DNA from: Punctularia strigosozonata HHB-11173 SS5
Taxonomy: Eukaryota > Basidiomycota > Agaricomycetes > Corticiales > Punctulariaceae
NCBI RefSeq assembly: GCF_000264995.1
Contig: NW_006767437.1
Coordinates: forward strand, 488,158 to 552,157
Direction of reading: 5' to 3'
DNA: 64,000 bases
A program made the position numbers and the translations under genes. Below, piece by piece: positions 48,461-61,739 of this stretch. Below the pieces are notes generated by a model. It was not told the origin of the DNA. It ran no database searches and saw only the letters and a list, made by a program, of their open reading frames with translations. Each line of letters begins with the position of its first letter. Positions within the stretch are counted from its first letter, which is position 1.

Positions 48461-51400
48461 CTACATTGATGCTTGCCATCCAGAGAAACATTGGCACAAG
48501 TTCTCAAGCGAGGTCGCCTGCAGTATCAACTTATCCACTTGTGCGGGGACGTCGAGCGCGACTTCCGGATCGAAATCTCGACCTATGGCCATGTTTTAGT
48601 GAATAAGAAAACAGTCCAGGTTCAGGAGCTTGTACCTGTCAGCTTCTGTTGTACGCGGTTGTACACGAATAGAGCGCGTTCATTTCGCACTTCCTGTTTA
48701 ACACCTTCTCCGACGTTTTCTGTGTGTGATCCGGTTGGATTTCGCTCTACAAGGATGTGAAGAACACGTACCGTTGAAAATCTCATTCTCGTTGGCCTTA
48801 AGTTTCCTCGTTGGTCCTTGAGGGAAGGCAGCGGCTTTAAGCTCCGCGTTTCGAGTGGCGTCCGGATCTGTATTCTCCATTAGCATGTTAATTACCACAA
48901 GAACCGCTCAATGCCTACCGTCGTGACGGCGAGCGTCCACGTCATGCTGCATCAATCTCCAGTTGATCAAGGGATCGTACACAAAGGCCTCTAAGACAGC
49001 CATGAGGGACTCCTTGTTGTCGCGGAGAACCTTCATGGAGATCTCGCATGTATTCCTGAAGCTACCCTCTATACCGCTGACCTGTAACAATCATGAGCAC
49101 TGCTCCACTGGATGATACGAACAAGGTGCAGACCTCCATAGCATGAGTCAGCATTCTCGTCAACCGGAACGGAATCTTCTCGGGAAATTTCTCTCGGTGC
49201 ATCGCGACCTCGAAGCAGTCGCCAAAGTCGATGTGGACCACCTTCCCGGTGGAGCGCTCCAGAAGCAAGTTGCTCGGATGCCTGTCGCCCAAGCCCAGGA
49301 TGTGGCCGACCATGCTGTTGACCGCAAGGGATCGTGTGTACGTCGCTCGTCGCTCCAGCCAGTGCTCCGAGTTGTTCGACTTGAGCCAAAGCACTCGGTA
49401 GAGATCCTGTCCTGTGGTGTTCTCCAGAGCGTATTCGAATACTTCCACCTTCTGTAACAAGATCAAGTTCTCATAGTCCGGCGCCATCTGGACATCAGTT
49501 GAGAACCAGGTCAGGCGTGCATCGGAGAAGAAAGACGCGCCTGGAGCATGAGTCGATACTCGATGTTGAGTAGCACCTTGCGAGAGTCGCGGTAGTCTCG
49601 CACAAGCACGTGCAACGTGTCACTGTCCGGCACCCAACCGATCAGACCAGCATTGGGAGCCAGAGGAATAACGGGGTATCGTTGGATATGGAGTCGTCGT
49701 TTGAAGCTGTCCGTATCTACAGCAAGGAGTCCGTTGACGAGACTGAACAGTTGCATCACGCGCTCGTCTTGCCGAAGATCCTCGTGACCTAGGTGCGTAC
49801 GTTTAGCGAACATACAGCTACGGGCACGAGCGATTCCAGTCACCTTTGAGGAGATATTGATAGTCTCGCCCATCGCTGCCTCTGAGGCGCAAGCGGCGTG
49901 GTCGCTGCTTGGACGAGATCACCGTCAGCTTGGATGCAAAACTGGTAATCTTGACGATAGGGCGCCCGCTTTGGTAAGTGCCTTCACAAGTCATAAACGC
50001 GAAGTATCTTGGAATATATCAGCTGGGACTTACCCGGTACGGCGAGGTCCAAATTCCGAGCCTTGAGTAGTTCGGGAGACACGTATTGTAAGTCCAGCGT
50101 CGTCAGTTGAGGTAGTTGCTTCTCAATCTTCTTAAACACCTGACAAAGCCAAAGCCCCATTAGGAACAGAACGCGACTTGAAAGGATAGCCTTACCCCAT
50201 AGTAGGTATCCCAAGCCCTTTCAAGCTCACTGGTTTCCCCATATACACGGTATCGGCGACAAGCTTCGCGAGCTTCATGCAAGTCCCGGCCGAATACCTG
50301 CGCGAAAGATGTTTCCCTTGCAGTCGTTGGCCCCTAGGAAGACGAATTAGCCAGGTGCTGGTGATAATCACACGAATCGCTCACGGCTTCCAACAGATCA
50401 TGCAGCGGTTCGAGACAGGCAATCATGGCATCAGGGTTCTTCTCAGTGAAATACAACCGAGATGCTTCTTCGAGACCTTCGAACCATAGTTCATGCCAAA
50501 GGATCGCCACTCGGATTAACTCCTGGCTAACGAGCAATGCCTGCAGCGAGTGTCAATTCAAGACTTTTCATATAGGGAATCACCTCACCTGTTCCACTAT
50601 GGTCGCACTGTGTTCTCTCATACGTTCCATGATCCCGAGGGCGGCATCTCTGCGAGCAGCGCTTGAGGATTTCGAGGCAACGGTCAAAGGGTAAACCAAG
50701 GCTTGTGGATGATGCTTTCCAACTTCCACCAGCAGGTTGGTTATAATCCTCCGAATATTGGTGCTCGGAGTCTGGATACGCGCAATGATCTGGACCCACT
50801 AGAGTTAAACCCAACGTGCATGCGAGACGAACAATCACATACCTGCGGAATCACTTCTAACCACGTGTCGACCTCTACCGTCGCAAAGCCTTCGCTCATC
50901 GCATGGCTGACGTCATCGTGTACGCCGAACTTGAACCACAAGGTCAAGAGACGAAGGGTGTCTTGAAGCGCATTCTCATTGCGTAGCGAGATGGAGCGGA
51001 AAAATCCTAATCGCTCGCATGAGTACCTCGATCGACCCACACTAGTCAAGGACTCGCCTCGGATGGACTGCACTATATGGGCTGCGAGCGAAGTACCAGA
51101 GACATCGCTCGTCTTAATCTCGCTGCGGTTCTCAAGGTGGCCGATTACCTCGAAATTGGCAAGCGCCCAAGTATGCCAGGCTTTATACCACTTCGGGTCG
51201 TACCGGGTGGCAAGCAGGTACGAATGAAGGATATCCTTGGTGTTTCTCTGGAGATGGACGATGAACTTCGACAGCAGTCGATATAGGTGCGTGTGACGTA
51301 CCGAGCCCCAGTCCTCTCCAAGCACCGTTTGCCATTCGCCGATCTTATAGTAACATCTAGCCACCAATTTCGAGAATTCTTCTGACTTCTCCTTTGACAA

Positions 51401-54400
51401 CGACGAGGCGCGCTCGTTCGGCCGCGGTTGCAATTCCCTCGTAAGGCTGTCTGCGAACTGCCGAAGGTACTCAAGATGGCTTTCGCGATTTTGACCCGTG
51501 GCCCATGAAAATTTGAGATGGGCGTATATCACGTTTGGTGGGGCCTTCGTGTATCGGAGCTGTGGTATCTGATCCGGGGGCTATCATAATGTACATCAGA
51601 CTAAGCTTCGGCGCAGCATGGTCTCATGGACTTACCGCTCCACGATATAATAGGGAGTTGATGGCCTTCTCGGCCAAAGCCATGCGATCGGATTTACGAC
51701 AGAGGTTGGCAAACTTGATCCACACAACAGGGTCGTCTTCTGGACTAAGGACCAAACTCCTGACTTGTAGAACACGCTGCCACACTTCTACCTGAGGCTG
51801 ACAACCCTGTAGTCTGGAAAAAAGACGTCAGTCAATGTAAGCCGTAACTGCGTCATCCCTACCTCTTCATCCATGTCGTCTTCATGGTCTTTTGACGCTC
51901 GGGTTGATCAGCATATTGTTTGTACGCAATGATCTCCTCCAGTTCTGACAACATTTGAGCGCGAACCATGATACTACAGACGGCGAAATGAGCAAGCAAC
52001 TAATGACGTGGATTGTGCCTTACTTGTACGAGCGGCCATAGCTCTCGTTGACGAGAGTCGTGAGTTCGGGGTCCAGGAGGTCTCTCGCCTTCGCAATGTG
52101 GGTGATCGCCTTCGGGAATTGGTTCTGATGGACGGCCAAGATTGCACGATAGAACGATCGATCTGGAGAATCAACTCTCATCGAACTAATGTACTTGTCC
52201 ATATCCTCCCACTCATTCAGGCACCACGCAGCGGCGGCAGCCATGGGCGCCATATCTCGGCGTTCGTCAGGATTCGCAGCTTCCCAGTGTTCTTCGACCT
52301 GGCTGGCGAGTGCATCCCATTCCCCTAGGGCGTGAAGACACCTCATCTTACCCGCCGGCACTTCCCGGTTGTCAGGATCTTCTTCTCCCTTGCGGTCGTA
52401 AGCCTCGAGTGCCTCCTGCCAGCGACCCAACCTCTCGTACCACTCCTCATGCTTGCTAACGTCGTAAGTCTCTTTGGCCGTGATGAGTGTGCCCCATGCC
52501 GCATCATGCTGTTGCAACTTCTGATTAATCCCAATCAATGCCTCGATGATGTTGGGGGACGTTTCAGAGAAGAACTCGAGCTCTTTATAGTGCAGAGCCT
52601 TCGCGTACGCATGATACTTCATCGCATGCTCTCCGAGCGTGCGATGTTCAATGGGCAAGGGTTTCTCTTCATGCTCCATGAACTCTGCTAAATTGAGCAA
52701 ACGATGCACAAGCTCCGAGGGCGCTTCGGGCGCTCCCATCGCAAGCTCAATGGCGCGGACAAGGTCCTCCTGCAGGCGGTCGTTAATGATGATGCGAGCA
52801 ACATCGCCGAATGCTTGCCTGATATTGGTCATACAGCTCGCCCCAGCACGAGATGAATGCAGCATTGAAGAGTTCTTTGGCGAGAGGAGGGTGGGCATCA
52901 ACTAGCGTCATACACGCACGAAGGGCGTGAGAAGGAGATTCCTTCATGAACTCGACGGCGAGACGGTGCATCCAATCGTTCCAATCCTCACGCGTTGCAA
53001 CCTGGGAGACATCCCACGCCTGCTTCAAGTGCTGTTGGTTCACGGTCATCTTGCTGGGTTCAGCAGGTGCAGTGAACTCTGTCTTAGAGCTATCGCTGAA
53101 GCTGCAATCGATCAGTGAATTCAGTGCGTTCCAACATGTTTCTCACAGAAGTTCAATGCCTGGAGCTTCCTGAGGAAGGCGTTCGCCGTTCAGAAGCTTC
53201 GACACAAGATTCTCGTACTTGATGTAGTTGACTCGATAATTGACCATCGTCTGCATAAACTGTGAGCAAGGGCATCAAGTCCCGAGGAGTCCAAAACGTA
53301 CCTTATTGATCGTCGGCACGAAGATCGCGAAATCGGAGCCTAACTGGATGAGAAGCGAGCAAAGCGTGTCCATCACGGCCATACGCAGCTCGTTGTTTGC
53401 AGTCCGAAGAACTCGAACAAGTGGATGTACGATACGGGAGGCATGGTCGGAAAAGTTCACCTTCCTGGATAAGCCATCGATCGTCTGAACGGCGCGCTTG
53501 CGTAAAGCTATGCTTGCTCCCTCCCGCTCGCAGGTCTTCACGATGGTGGGTATCACGAGGTGCAGATATTCCTCCACGTTGGAGCCGAAAGTGAGGATGG
53601 CGTCAAAAATTTTGATCTGGGTGTTCATACGTTTGTCGTTCAGAGGCCCGCCATCGAACACCTTCAGCGCGAGCGGCAAAATGGTCGGCAGGAACGGCTT
53701 GAATTCAGCGTCCAGTGCCCTACCGAGGGACTCGACGAGCGAGACAATCGGCAGATGCAAGGCAGAGTTCTCCCACAATTCCGTGATGAGCGCGACAATG
53801 TCAGGCATGTAGACACGGACGTGTTGCTTGATGATGTCAATCAAGATCGCAAGCTGCTGAAGATGAAACTCTTGCAAACGCGCATTAGAATTGCGCGCCA
53901 CCATCGCAAATGCCGGAATGATCTAACGGGGGAGAAATCAGAGAATTTGATTTGTTACGAGATTGTTGACTGACTTCGGGTAAGAACGTAACGCATTTCA
54001 GACCTTGCGTCTTGAAGATAGCCATTATAGCCTCGATGACTGTATGGTGCTGCGCACTGAGGGAGGAATCTCTGAGAACCCCCAGGAGCGATCGAATCAC
54101 TACAGTCTGGTAGTAATCATCTGAAGAGGTCGACATGAAGGCGGGAGTCAGAGTCGCCGAGTTGTCATTATTGCCGCTTTCGTTGCCATCGTCAATTGAC
54201 TTGTGCTGGAGTAGGTTCAGTACACGTAACATGCGGCTAATGCACTACCTACCTTCCGTTTGTAGGGATCCAAAGCACCGAGGATACCGAGCACCCGAAT
54301 GACCTCCCGACGCATCAGCTGGTTCGACTCGGTTTTCATGATACGCCCGAGAAGTTGCAGCAATTGCGGATAATCAAGAAGCGGCGCGATAACATAACCG

Positions 54401-57164
54401 GTGCTAGAGCACACTTGTCCGAGAGAAATCAAAGCCGCGTCCCGTTTCTGCAGTGCAGAGTCCGCCAAGCGGGTCATGATCACCTGCATGAGGTCTGGTA
54501 TCTGTGGAACGACATCTTCTCCGCCAGCAGCTGCCAGCTCGCCGAGGCACATCAATACATTGGCCGCGACGACAGAATTTTGATCGTCAGCTTTCTGAAG
54601 TAAAACGCGAAGCATGGGCACAGCGTAGGGCTTGATCAACCGTTTAGTAGCCCCAACGAGACGTGTCAGCAGGAGAGTGCACTCTTCTCGTCCGCGTCTG
54701 AACACCCCGTGTGAGCGTGCTGTATCACGGAAACAGGTTGTACGATTCACTCACAGTACGGTTGAGTATTCTAACTCAGTCAGAAGTTGAATTAACGTTT
54801 TCCGTAGAGACGGCATGACGTAGGCGGGGTTGTGCATGGCGAGTCGGCCTATGAGGCTCACGGCAGTGAGTCTGTTCTCGAAGACCTCGTCATTGAGGGC
54901 GATGAACAGCGATCGAACATTCTCGGCTTGAGCAAGGTGCTTGTCGAAGCGTTCGTGGAGGTTCGATAAGACAGTTTGCCTGATACCGGGATCTAGAGTC
55001 AAGATAGCGGTGAGCTGACCATACGTAGAAGCATAGAACGAGGGTGCATACCAGGATCCGCGATACCCACGGTCAACAATTTATCGAGAACGTCGGTTAT
55101 GACTTCAATGGCATGGTTGCTCGACTGATAACATATCGGATCCCTCACAAAGCAATGGCAGCAGGTGAGGGCGGCAGCGCGCCGTACTTCGGCATGGTCG
55201 TCATCCAGATACGGCAGAGCACACGTTCGCACAACTTCGTTAAGAACGTAACCTGTGGAAAGTCAGTCAAATCGGTTCTACCGAGTTTCTAGCGACTCAC
55301 CGCTGAAGTCAAATGTGCCAAGTGTTTCCAAGGCCAAGGTGATAAGTTCGGGGCTTTTGGACCCGTCGGGTCCCTGGAATCACGATGAGTATAGATAGAG
55401 CACAACCCCGACGGCGAGAAACCTACTTGTCCAATATTGTATTCCTTGACCAAAGACGAGATTTCTCCCCGGACAAAGGATGATGGTGCCCCCAGTGGTT
55501 TGTAAGGTTGGCCACTGAGAATTAGGGACAGCATGTCCAGCAGGCGCTCTAAATATATTTAAGGCCACAATACGGCGGAACTGAGACAGTGTTGGGCGAA
55601 CCTTGTATTGTCTTGAGCAGAGGCTGTATATGCCTGGCTATGGCGACCAGAGCTTGCCTCAACGGCTCGCTCAGCCCACAAGCAAACATGAGATCAAGTT
55701 GGTCATGTAGTAGTTTCGTCAGATTGGGCCCCACTGCGGCTGCAAGCATGCCGATGCACTGGAACATGGGTTCCTCCGCGGGCGCGTTCTTCTTCCTGTG
55801 GAACCAGCCTCATGAGTATGATTAAGAAATTGAGGGGGCCATAATTGGTTACCCTCTCAAGAGCAGGCCACTCTTGATTTGCGCCATTATCGGTTCAAGA
55901 AACAGTTTCATGTCACTACCAACAGCGGTGGCCACGTGGCCAATGGCAATGAAACCTAGCACGATTTTGAAAAGGGCGCGTTTATGCTACAAACGTATAC
56001 TAACCGAAGTTCCGCTCTTGAGGTTTCTCCAGCTGCGCAAGCAGGTGCGCCACAGCGTGGTGAAGATGGCGTTCCACGAAGGTTTGCGCGTCATAGGCAG
56101 CGAGCGTTGGGATGAGGGTAATGACCATCTTGCGCACAACTATGTCACGGTGATTTTTGAATGTCATGATGCGTTCCGCGGTGTCGACGTAGTGATCCTT
56201 CATGAACTGGGTGGAAAGTTGTGGAAAGTTGCATATATAGTCAACGAGATTGGCGAGGGCAAAGCGACTCACCATACCCCCATGTAGGAGCAGCTCCCTC
56301 AGAGTGAGCAACGAGCCGTGTATGATCTCGGGCGGCGTCATCTTGAGGCCATTCTGCGCATCAGCAAGAATTCGCTGAAGATAGAGGCTTGGTTGGTTCC
56401 TCTCCCGTTGAGAGACGATCTCCAGGCAGGCTGCCAGAAGCTCGGCGGCGCCCTCGCGAACAATAACCCGCGCGTCTCTGAGTGGCACAAGGATCTTCTC
56501 GAAAACCAGTCCGATGTGCGGATGGAAGTAGTTCGGGCTGTGTTTGGCGAGCTCCTTGAGGATCAGCACACCGGCATATCTGTTCGTTTCGGCGCCAGAC
56601 AAGAGACCGATGGCAGACTGGACTTCGAAGTCCATAAACCGATCGCCGAAGGCGGCACCACCAAGCTGAGCGATGTGACCTAGCGTTTTCGAGGCGGCGA
56701 GCATGATGTTGATGTCTGGATCGGGTACCAGCGACCGCGCATAGTTATAGAATCGGAAGAGATTCCGCTTTGACTCGAGCGTCTCTTCGGTGTCCACAGA
56801 AAGCAGCTGGTCTGAGACAATTTATTGTTCAGTCAGCAGCAGTGGCCACAGTAGCGCGAATAATACGCACCAATCGCGGTGATTCCACCAAGCTTTTCCG
56901 CGTTGATCTGACTGTGGACTAATTCGAAGAGGCGCTTGTTGATGTCATCGTCCCAGAGTTTGGAGGCAACATCAGATGGAAGTTCTGCAACAGTCGTAGA
57001 AACCTGCAGGACATCAGCAAAACCAAACTGCACGAGCCAAAGACACGCACATAATGTTGTAGCTCGATGGCTGCTTGTAATCGAACTTCCGGACTCTTGT
57101 CGCGTAACGACTTGAAGATGGCGCCCAGCACATCCGACTGTGCAGTAGAGCTTGTCGTCGCCAT
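48461..57164 (-). CDS. TOR: TOR kinase (target of rapamycin)
   Basis: Seen: a multi-exon gene of 8.7 kb, about 2,300 codons, starting [20 protein letters not shown] at 57164. HEAT-type helical repeats fill about 57.1-53.2 kb, and the FAT region about 53-50.6 kb. The FRB domain is at about 50.33-50.54 kb ([20 protein letters not shown], then SRLYF). The kinase domain at about 49.9-49.1 kb has [33 protein letters not shown] and [34 protein letters not shown] lies near 48.85 kb, and a final exon holds the FATC domain ([18 protein letters not shown]) with its stop at 48461-48463. Known: TOR heads TORC1/TORC2 and controls growth in response to nutrients. The FRB serine contacted by FKBP12-rapamycin is present in EEASRLYF, so rapamycin sensitivity is expected. 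Confidence 0.93.
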
Positions 57165-57420
57165 GATGGCGTATAGAGAAAGGAGGACAATTGGCGATCA
57201 CTGCCTGAAGCCGTGCCCACGAGCGCCAAGCCAGAGCTGAACTCGACCGAAGAAGGCGAAGACACACGAGCCGCTGAGCCACAAGCGCCCGTGAAGCAGT
57301 CAATGACATCACCTGACTCAATGAACTTCAATGACCACGTGACTACACTTACGAGGGAATATGCTTGCTTGGCGTTTTCTTTCCAGCCCTGACCACAGCA
57401 TGTGCGCAACTCCGTCACCG

Positions 57421-57890
57421 TCATCGGAAAGGAGAGAAACACTCGTTGACACTTGCATTATAATTAAAGGTACTTCGCTGCTGGCAGTCATAACTACTCG
57501 CGCGACACGTTCCTAACAAGCATGGGGCAAAATCCCAATACGTCGGTATTTTCTCGCTTACCGTTCCTATCCGCGCAGTTTCTGCACGCCGTATCCTGCT
57601 GTTCAACCTTATATGCTGCCGGTCTGACTCTAGGACTCCACGGATCATCTGCTCTTCCTCCCGTGTCTTGGTCATGTGGTCCACGCCGGTTTCTATCAAG
57701 CTTTGGCTATAGTTCGTCCCCTACACGATCTCTGCCCCAGGCTCTCTCAATCCAAGACGGTGGCGTAACGAAAGAGTTCTCGCTCAATGTTGGGCCATCC
57801 TGTCTCCTCTCCTCTCGCAAAGTGATGTCTTCGCCCTCATGGCACTGGCCAGTTATCGATAGCGCCGCGTATTATTGGACGAGCAACGGG
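57421..57890 (-). CDS. possible small gene or fragment upstream of TOR
   Basis: Seen: two minus-strand stretches look protein-coding in composition. One reads EGEDITLREERRQDGPTLSE and on to SWIERAWGRDR; the other reads MIRGVLESDRQHIRLNSRIR and on to a stop at 57421. They lie in different frames. They could be joined in phase by an intron from a GTAGGG donor near 57723 to a GAGCAG acceptor near 57650, but that donor is poor. No family was recognised and no clear start was found (a CCAG acceptor near 57849 suggests an upstream exon). It may be a small real gene, a decayed one, or chance. Confidence 0.3.
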
Positions 57891-59819
57891 TCATCTTAAT
57901 CATATCGCACAGCCTAGCGCGTGTGCGCAGTGCGAGACGCAGGAGTCGCATGTGGGTCTCTAGGTTCCGATCCATTGAATGGTCAAGTGTGTGCTAAGTA
58001 TGTTCCCTCGTTCACACTTCAGCGCTTTCGGCTACGCCGGATGTTTTCGAGGGCGCCTCTCAGCCATTTCAAACGACCGACGTTGGTGGCGCACAGTAGC
58101 AACGGAGCCACTGGATTCATATCTCCGTCTTGGGTAGCTTCGAGCCCACCTCTTGGCGGCTGCACTCCAACTTGTGATAATCGTGGATCTTGTACGTGGC
58201 CATCGTGACCATCCTCCGCAAGACAATCGCTGCGATACGCACGTTTCGGGGCCTCGTCGTTCCGTTGCTTCTCATAGTGTCTTGAAAGACGTCGAGCGGG
58301 TCATGAGTTGTCCGGTCTTTGTATGTCGGAAGGCGTCCGCGACGCAACGTCAAGCATACTCCGTTACAATCGGGCGCCCTTATACGCGCCGACTCGGACA
58401 TGGCGACCATCTCTGTCTATCAGCACCGATGTTGATGATCTCTGAACTACGCCAGACCATCCGATTCCGTGATTACTTCAACCATGGCGAATCAGGACGA
58501 AACCTGTGGGCGTTTTGTATTGCCACTGGCCAACCGAGATTCTATCTAAGCGACGCCCTCATTCCCCTATTCGCGCCCATTTATCAATGCACGACACATA
58601 TATCTTGTAGTACTGCCGTCCCGTGGACACCATACCCCGCATTTCTCTTTTAGATGTCAGGGCATCAACGTCGTCACCAGCGCCTGTAACCACGGTCGGA
58701 GCCTGTGCGGGATGCTTATTCCACTGCTTAATTCTGCTTACCGCATTCAGAAGCCAGGGGGTCAGAATGCACAGCCCCCTTGCTCCCGGATCTCGAGGCC
58801 CGGGAGTGCGCTCGCCCGGCGATCGGAGTCCCCCTCTCTCTTATCGGAGGCTGGTTGAGGCCGCTCTGGGCTCTACTCTTGTTGCCAACTTGGCCGTCTC
58901 GGGTACACCGGCGCACTGGCCGTCTCTGCCGTTTGCCAGCTGAAACATCGATGCGCCTCGGAGGTACATCCCACATATGTCGCTCCTTTCTCGCGCGGAG
59001 GCATGCAACCACCGGCGAGAAGACGATCAGTGACCATAAGCTTGCCATAAGCATGGCAGGTCGGGCGCAGCATACTACTATTCGTGAAGCTGCTCCTCGC
59101 GGCGTGCCTAGGCCTGCCGCGCGCACCAGGCAAGGCATGAATTTGGTTCCGCCCAGCGCGCGCTTCTGCTGATTTACACGCAACGGCAGGGTAGGGCATG
59201 AGACCGCCACGAAGACGTAATCGCGCTCGCCTTCGTGATGACGCCTAGGAAGCGCAGCGATAACGTGCTCGCTTCTGCATCTTCTTTTGTTGCACTCTAT
59301 CTTCGATCGGAGGTCGTGGGTTGGCGCTCTTGACGTCGTGTGCTTCCCCAAGACCTGTTGAATAGAGATATGCGAGACTCGTGTAATCTGCCTCGTGCCC
59401 CGCGCCAGCCGAACATAGCCAGACGGTGAGAAGATCCCGCGCGAGGCATCACAAATCGACCCAGAAACATCCTATAGATACAAACATTAAGCAACTAAAG
59501 CAACTAATGATATGTACAATACTATACAACTGCCCAAGAAAGACATGCGCGCAGCATGAGACGGAAAGCGAACGGGAACAGTATTGTACGGGGAGGCTAA
59601 GACGTAGATGACAGAGAGTGGCAGTCAGTATACAGTAAATTAGTATTTGTTGTTGAGCGCCGCGCCAGGGAAGAAAAGACGGGAGAAGGATCGAAGGTAA
59701 TAAGTCATGTACAAGAAAAGAGGTAATCGGCAGCAGCTCCCAACGCAAGGCAATGATCCGCATACGAGTAAATGGGTACTAGTTCTTGTGCGCTAGTGTT
59801 CGTCGGCGAGCGTGTGATG
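57891..59819. other. 1.9 kb intergenic region, nothing convincing
   Basis: Several GC-driven frames overlap on both strands (58032-58653 and 58728-59351), none with a motif. An Arg-rich minus-strand frame at 58032-58226 might be an exon but lacks support. The right end is the 3' flank of the zinc-finger gene. Confidence 0.35.
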
Positions 59820-61739
59820 TTACCGGTAGTTAGTGATACTTCCCGGGGGCGTATCCCATTGAGAGCGCCCGGGATAGTCAGGAGTAACGGTAGGGGATGT
59901 TTCGGCATGAATGCCTGCCGATAGGGGGGACGTCAACGTTCGGTCGGGTACGTAGCCCGGTAGAGGTGTAAGGAGGGTGCTGTCCGGTGCAAGTCGGTTC
60001 ATCACCGGCGATATGGGTGTGAGATACGTTGTCTGTTGGGAGAGTTGGGATGGGAAAGTGCGCGGCCCGGCAGGACGATGCGGATCATTGTCCAGTGGCT
60101 GGTCGGGATGAACGGCGTAACCCTGTTGAGCAGGCGGAGCATAGTGGGGCGGCAGGAAGCGCCCCGGATAGCGATGACCATCGCTTGGCATCGCAGGCAT
60201 CGATGATCGCCGAAGGAGTCGGCTGTCGTAGCCTTCCGCTGGATAGTAGCCGCGATCCTGCATGCCAGCGTCCAGCCGTACGGCAGAAGTGCCCATGGAA
60301 AGGGGGTAGGGGAGGACAGACGGCGCATTCGAATGTTGCGACACCGAATACGCACTACCAGCCGAGTAGCGACTCATGGCTTCCGCTTCGTCAGCGGAGT
60401 ACGAGTAGCTATCAGCAGTTGGTATGTGCACGCCGAGTTGCGGGCGACTATGGCGACGGCCTCCTGGATTATCGCCCGCGGCAGATTCCGACTCCTTCTT
60501 TGCCTTCCGCCATTGCTTCCGCAACTCCTTGAATTCTGTAAATTGGGTAAGAACGCCGTGAATCGATCGATGACGAGCAGCCCATACCGGCTGGACTGCG
60601 TTTCTCGCCGTGGCGTTGCATTCCGATGTGGGCGTTGAGATGATTGAGCGTGCCGTATGACTTCGTGCATACCGAGCCATCTTCGATGGCGCAATAATGT
60701 GAACTGACTGGTAGCGGCCAATATATTGATGCGTACCTGGCAAGGTGTAGGAGCACTGGTAGAGACGCTCAATCTCATCGTAACGCCTACGTGGCCTCTT
60801 CTTCACCGCGTTGCCAGCCAGCGAAACAAAGGCGTAGGTCTTGGAGCTTGCATTGGGACTCCGTGGGCCGCCTCGCATGTACGGCGACGCAGATGGATGG
60901 CCGACGACCGATGGCGAGATGGGGACGGTAGGCTGGTCCGGTAATGAGGACATAGGATGTACAGGCGGGGACGGATACGGGTACGAATGTGGGGGAGCAT
61001 ACGGGGCGGACGTCACCTGCTCCGACGTCGGGTCGACCGGGGCCGAGAGGTCAGCTCTCGTATCGTTGGGACTAGGATCCCAGCGATAGTCGGACAACGG
61101 CGGTGAAGGCTGGCCCGATCGCCCCGTCATGCTGTAGCCAGCGTAGCGAGCTTGAGGGGGTTCGTCCGACGACGACGGCCCCTCGGTGGCAACACCGTAC
61201 CGTGCAAGGACAGTGCGATCGAGGTCAGCTGCCTGATTAGAGGACCAAGATGGCGCTTCGTACGCGGCTGCGCGCGGCTGCTGCGCGTAGTCCTGGGCAT
61301 TAGCAGCATAGCGAGGCTGATTATAGGGGGGATCCTGGGAATGGGGCGTCGACTGCAGATAGGCCTCCATCGAGGGATTAACGGACGGCTCATGATAAGA
61401 TTCTGATTCCACCGGGGAAGAGACAGGCGAGACAGGAGAGTACTGTCGGCCGCTGTCCTGGTCACGGTTCACGAGCTGGTAGTTGGCGGTGTACGAGTGC
61501 GGCGGGGAGAAGTACGAGTCACTGTTCTCGTACATGTCCGAATCGACGGAGGCGCGACGGGCATCCTGGAGAGACGGAAGCGCGAGGGAGGACTTCGGAG
61601 CACTGTCGAGCGGGCCGTAGATGTTCTCGTGGGGGACGTCGCTGGCGACTATCCGGGGCACGGCGGAGTCGCTGTCCCCGCAACGGTAGGGGTCGAGCGG
61701 GTCGAGGAGCAGCGTGGGCGGGGACGCTCGGAGCAGCAT
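59820..61739 (-). CDS. Con7-like C2H2 zinc-finger transcription factor, 603 aa
   Basis: Seen: exons 60737-61739, 60588-60680 and 59820-60535 sum to 604 codons including the stop. The N-terminal 320 residues are Ser/Pro/Tyr-rich and disordered. Then come KKRPRRRYDEIERLYQC, the finger core KSYGTLNHLNAH, HGEKRSPA and EFKELRKQWRKAKKES, the last completed across a splice. The C-terminal part is again low complexity. Known: the KSYGTLNHLNAH finger followed by a basic EFKExRKxW helix is the hallmark of fungal Con7-type regulators, which control conidiation and pathogenicity genes in Magnaporthe. In this gene the two cysteines are separated by eight residues rather than the usual two to four. The start at 61739 is the first ATG of the frame after a stretch without coding character; an upstream ATG at 62054 is unlikely. 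Confidence 0.75.
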   Translation of the reverse strand: MLLRASPPTLLLDPLDPYRCGDSDSAVPRIVASDVPHENIYGPLDSAPKSSLALPSLQDARRASVDSDMYENSDSYFSPPHSYTANYQLVNRDQDSGRQYSPVSPVSSPVESESYHEPSVNPSMEAYLQSTPHSQDPPYNQPRYAANAQDYAQQPRAAAYEAPSWSSNQAADLDRTVLARYGVATEGPSSSDEPPQARYAGYSMTGRSGQPSPPLSDYRWDPSPNDTRADLSAPVDPTSEQVTSAPYAPPHSYPYPSPPVHPMSSLPDQPTVPISPSVVGHPSASPYMRGGPRSPNASSKTYAFVSLAGNAVKKRPRRRYDEIERLYQCSYTLPGTHQYIGRYQSVHIIAPSKMARYARSHTARSIISTPTSECNATARNAVQPVWAARHRSIHGVLTQFTEFKELRKQWRKAKKESESAAGDNPGGRRHSRPQLGVHIPTADSYSYSADEAEAMSRYSAGSAYSVSQHSNAPSVLPYPLSMGTSAVRLDAGMQDRGYYPAEGYDSRLLRRSSMPAMPSDGHRYPGRFLPPHYAPPAQQGYAVHPDQPLDNDPHRPAGPRTFPSQLSQQTTYLTPISPVMNRLAPDSTLLTPLPGYVPDRTLTSPLSAGIHAETSPTVTPDYPGRSQWDTPPGSITNYR

